From Seminavis robusta (lineage: Eukaryota > Bacillariophyta > Bacillariophyceae > Naviculales > Naviculaceae): 40,282 nucleotides of DNA. The notes beneath the pieces are model-generated. The model was given only the letters and a program-made list of their open reading frames with translations, did no database searches and was not told where the DNA came from. Location of the stretch: positions 1-40,282 of the forward strand of contig CAICTM010000993.1 in NCBI GenBank assembly GCA_903772945.1. Direction: 5' to 3'. Shown in pieces: positions 38,796-40,282 of the stretch (its first letter is position 1; every line of letters begins with the position of its first letter). The position numbers and the translations under genes were made by a program.

Positions 38796-40282
38796 GGACA
38801 GAACTCAGCGATATGGAACGCAAGAGTATCCTAGAGTCACACCTGTCCTAAAGTTGAAAAGGAACGGGAAAATAAAGGCACGAGCGGTTGCAGGAGGCAC
38901 AAACAGCGTGACTTCATATCCAAGGAAGACGCAAGCTTCGCCAACAGTGTTGACAGAAGCAGTGCTACTCTCCTGCATAATCGAGCTGAAGAGGAACGGG
39001 ATGTGCAGTAATTGACATCCCGAACGCCTTCATCTCAACAAGAGTGAGGATGAAAAAGAATATGGTAATCATTAGAGATAAGAGGAGTATAGTAGACATG
39101 CTGTGTGAAATGCCCCAGATGTCTAACAACCGTTCGTGACAACGGATAAGAAGGGCAACAAGCAGTTGCTACTGCAATGCTTGAATGCCTCTACGGCACC
39201 ATGGTAGCTAGCCACTATACTACCTAAGTTCCGAGAGACGATGCTCCGGAACGGAATTATAGATTAATCCTTACGCCATGTGTAGCCAACGAATGGTGCA
39301 CGGGAAGCAACAAACAGTACTGCTGGCATGTAGGCGACATGTAAGCTTAGCCACAAGGACCCAAGGTTAACGACCAGCTGATTCCAAGTGCTTCGTGCTG
39401 AATACGAAAGCATATTCGAGGACGGCACTGGAGAGAGACGGTGAGCCGAGGAAAGGTCCACAGTATCTTGGCATGACACTAGACTTCACGACGAAGGTGT
39501 CAATGCAACGTATCATGTACAAGTACGTTGATTAAATCCTGGAAGCCTTCGAGAAGGCATCGCCAGAGGAAGGGGCACAAAACTAGAAGTAGTGCAGCCC
39601 GAAAGACCTATTACAATAGACGAATCCTGCAAAGAGCTCCCAACGAGGCAGAGGCAGACACCCTTTGCACGCTTGTGGCTAAGGTAGGTTATTCGCTACG
39701 AATGATGAGCCCGACCAGACACAGGAACGGCGATATCGTTCCTTACGACTAGAGTCAAGGAACACAGATAGGCAAGATTGGGATAAACTAGTCCACTCAT
39801 GCAGTACATTAGATGTCTAAAAAACTACCATTAGCTTCTAAAAGCCGACGGAAGCGGCATATTGGAAATGGTATGTTGATGGTTCCTTTCGCAGTCCATC
39901 CAAACATGAGGGAGTCACACCGGAGGTGGTTGACCATTGGCACCGGTTACCCATTATCGACTTCACGAAAAAGAAGTGAACACGAGAAGCTCAACTGAGA
40001 GTGAATTCGTAGCAGTTGATGACCTGAAGCCATCGATCCTTTGGACAAGGCAGTTTCCTTCGGGAGCAAGGCTATGTAATTAAGAAACTATAGTCTACAG
40101 GACAACAAGAGTGCCATCTTCTAGAGAAGAACGGCAAAGTTCTAGTAGTAAAGAACGAAGACATCAACATTAGGTACTTCTTTGATGAGCGACAGAGTCG
40201 CAAAGAAGGAGATCAGTGTGCACTGGTGTCCAACTGATGATATGGTTGCGGACTTTCTGGACGAAGCCGAACCAAGATCGAC
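38796..40282 (+). mobile_element. Decayed Ty1/copia retrotransposon pol, runs off the window
   Basis: Short motifs in changing frames occur in the order expected for the reverse-transcriptase to RNase H part of a copia polyprotein. They are KLKRNGKIKARAVAGG (38850-38900), a TEAVLLSCII block (38955-38985) and a DIPNAFI block (39016-39036). The damaged catalytic region near 39325-39365 has stops where the metal-binding aspartates would be. A WYVDGSFAVHPNM-like stretch spans frames near 39868-39910. DNKSAI-like (40102-40120) and HINIRYFF-like (40158-40182) stretches follow, then WCPTDDMVADF (40226-40258). Many one- and two-base indels and stops disrupt it, so it cannot be active. No long terminal repeat or integrase was seen within the window. 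Resemblance to diatom copia elements is from memory. Confidence 0.75.

Noticed and set aside
1..40282. tRNA, rRNA or CRISPR loci
   Set aside because: I looked for paired acceptor stems with GGTTCGAATCC-like loops, rRNA landmarks and regularly spaced repeats. The few GTTCGAAT occurrences (near 413 and 21585) have no cloverleaf around them, and the repeats found are tandem, without unique spacers. A tRNAscan-SE run would settle the tRNA question.
38796..40282. Functional retrotransposon
   Set aside because: Stops and indels break every domain, including the catalytic region of the reverse transcriptase.

Overview
The window looks like nuclear DNA of a diatom, probably a raphid pennate. The evidence is the set of families present: large plant-type leucine-rich-repeat membrane proteins without a kinase, YHYH and Hedgehog/intein (Hint) secreted proteins, a diatom-expanded DNA-binding-like family, and a Ty1/copia relic whose motifs resemble diatom elements. 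Introns are short (68-161 bases), genes lie on both strands, and there are no bacterial-type operons. The species cannot be named from sequence alone.

Layout. 1-4.1 kb: a minus-strand PHD-finger gene with interrupted frames, then repeat-rich DNA including a Tc1/mariner-like MITE flanked by TA. 4.1-12.1 kb: two tandem paralogous LRR transmembrane proteins. 12.4-14.0 kb: a convergent secreted YHYH-domain protein. 16.1-18.1 kb: an inner-nuclear-membrane protein of the MAN1/Src1 type. 19.2-20.7 kb: a tRNA-dihydrouridine synthase (minus). 20.7-24.7 kb: no secure gene, but a possible spliced gene with duplicated exon-like blocks, an approximately eight-copy minisatellite and a dispersed repeat. 24.8-25.8 kb: a coiled-coil H-type lectin gene with a broken frame. 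26.1-26.4 kb: a small minus-strand gene. 28.7-30.0 kb: a diatom-expanded, probably nuclear protein. 30.6-35.8 kb: a 13-exon SAC-domain (Fig4-like) phosphoinositide phosphatase. Its exons were assembled by hand and give an uninterrupted frame of 1348 codons plus stop. 36.3 kb: second copy of the dispersed repeat. 36.7-37.9 kb: a secreted or membrane Hint-domain protein (minus). 38.8-40.3 kb: a decayed Ty1/copia pol running off the end.

The genes do not form one pathway. Conserved housekeeping genes (Fig4-like, MAN1-like, Dus) are interspersed with secretory or surface genes (two LRR proteins, YHYH, Hint, possibly the lectin) that fit cell-surface recognition or adhesion. That grouping is inference. 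The points most worth a second look are the LRR tandem pair with its shared cytosolic module and near-identical patches, the microexon cluster and GC-AG intron of the SAC gene, the MITE, the paired dispersed repeat, the minisatellite and the lectin gene with its copied 3' end.
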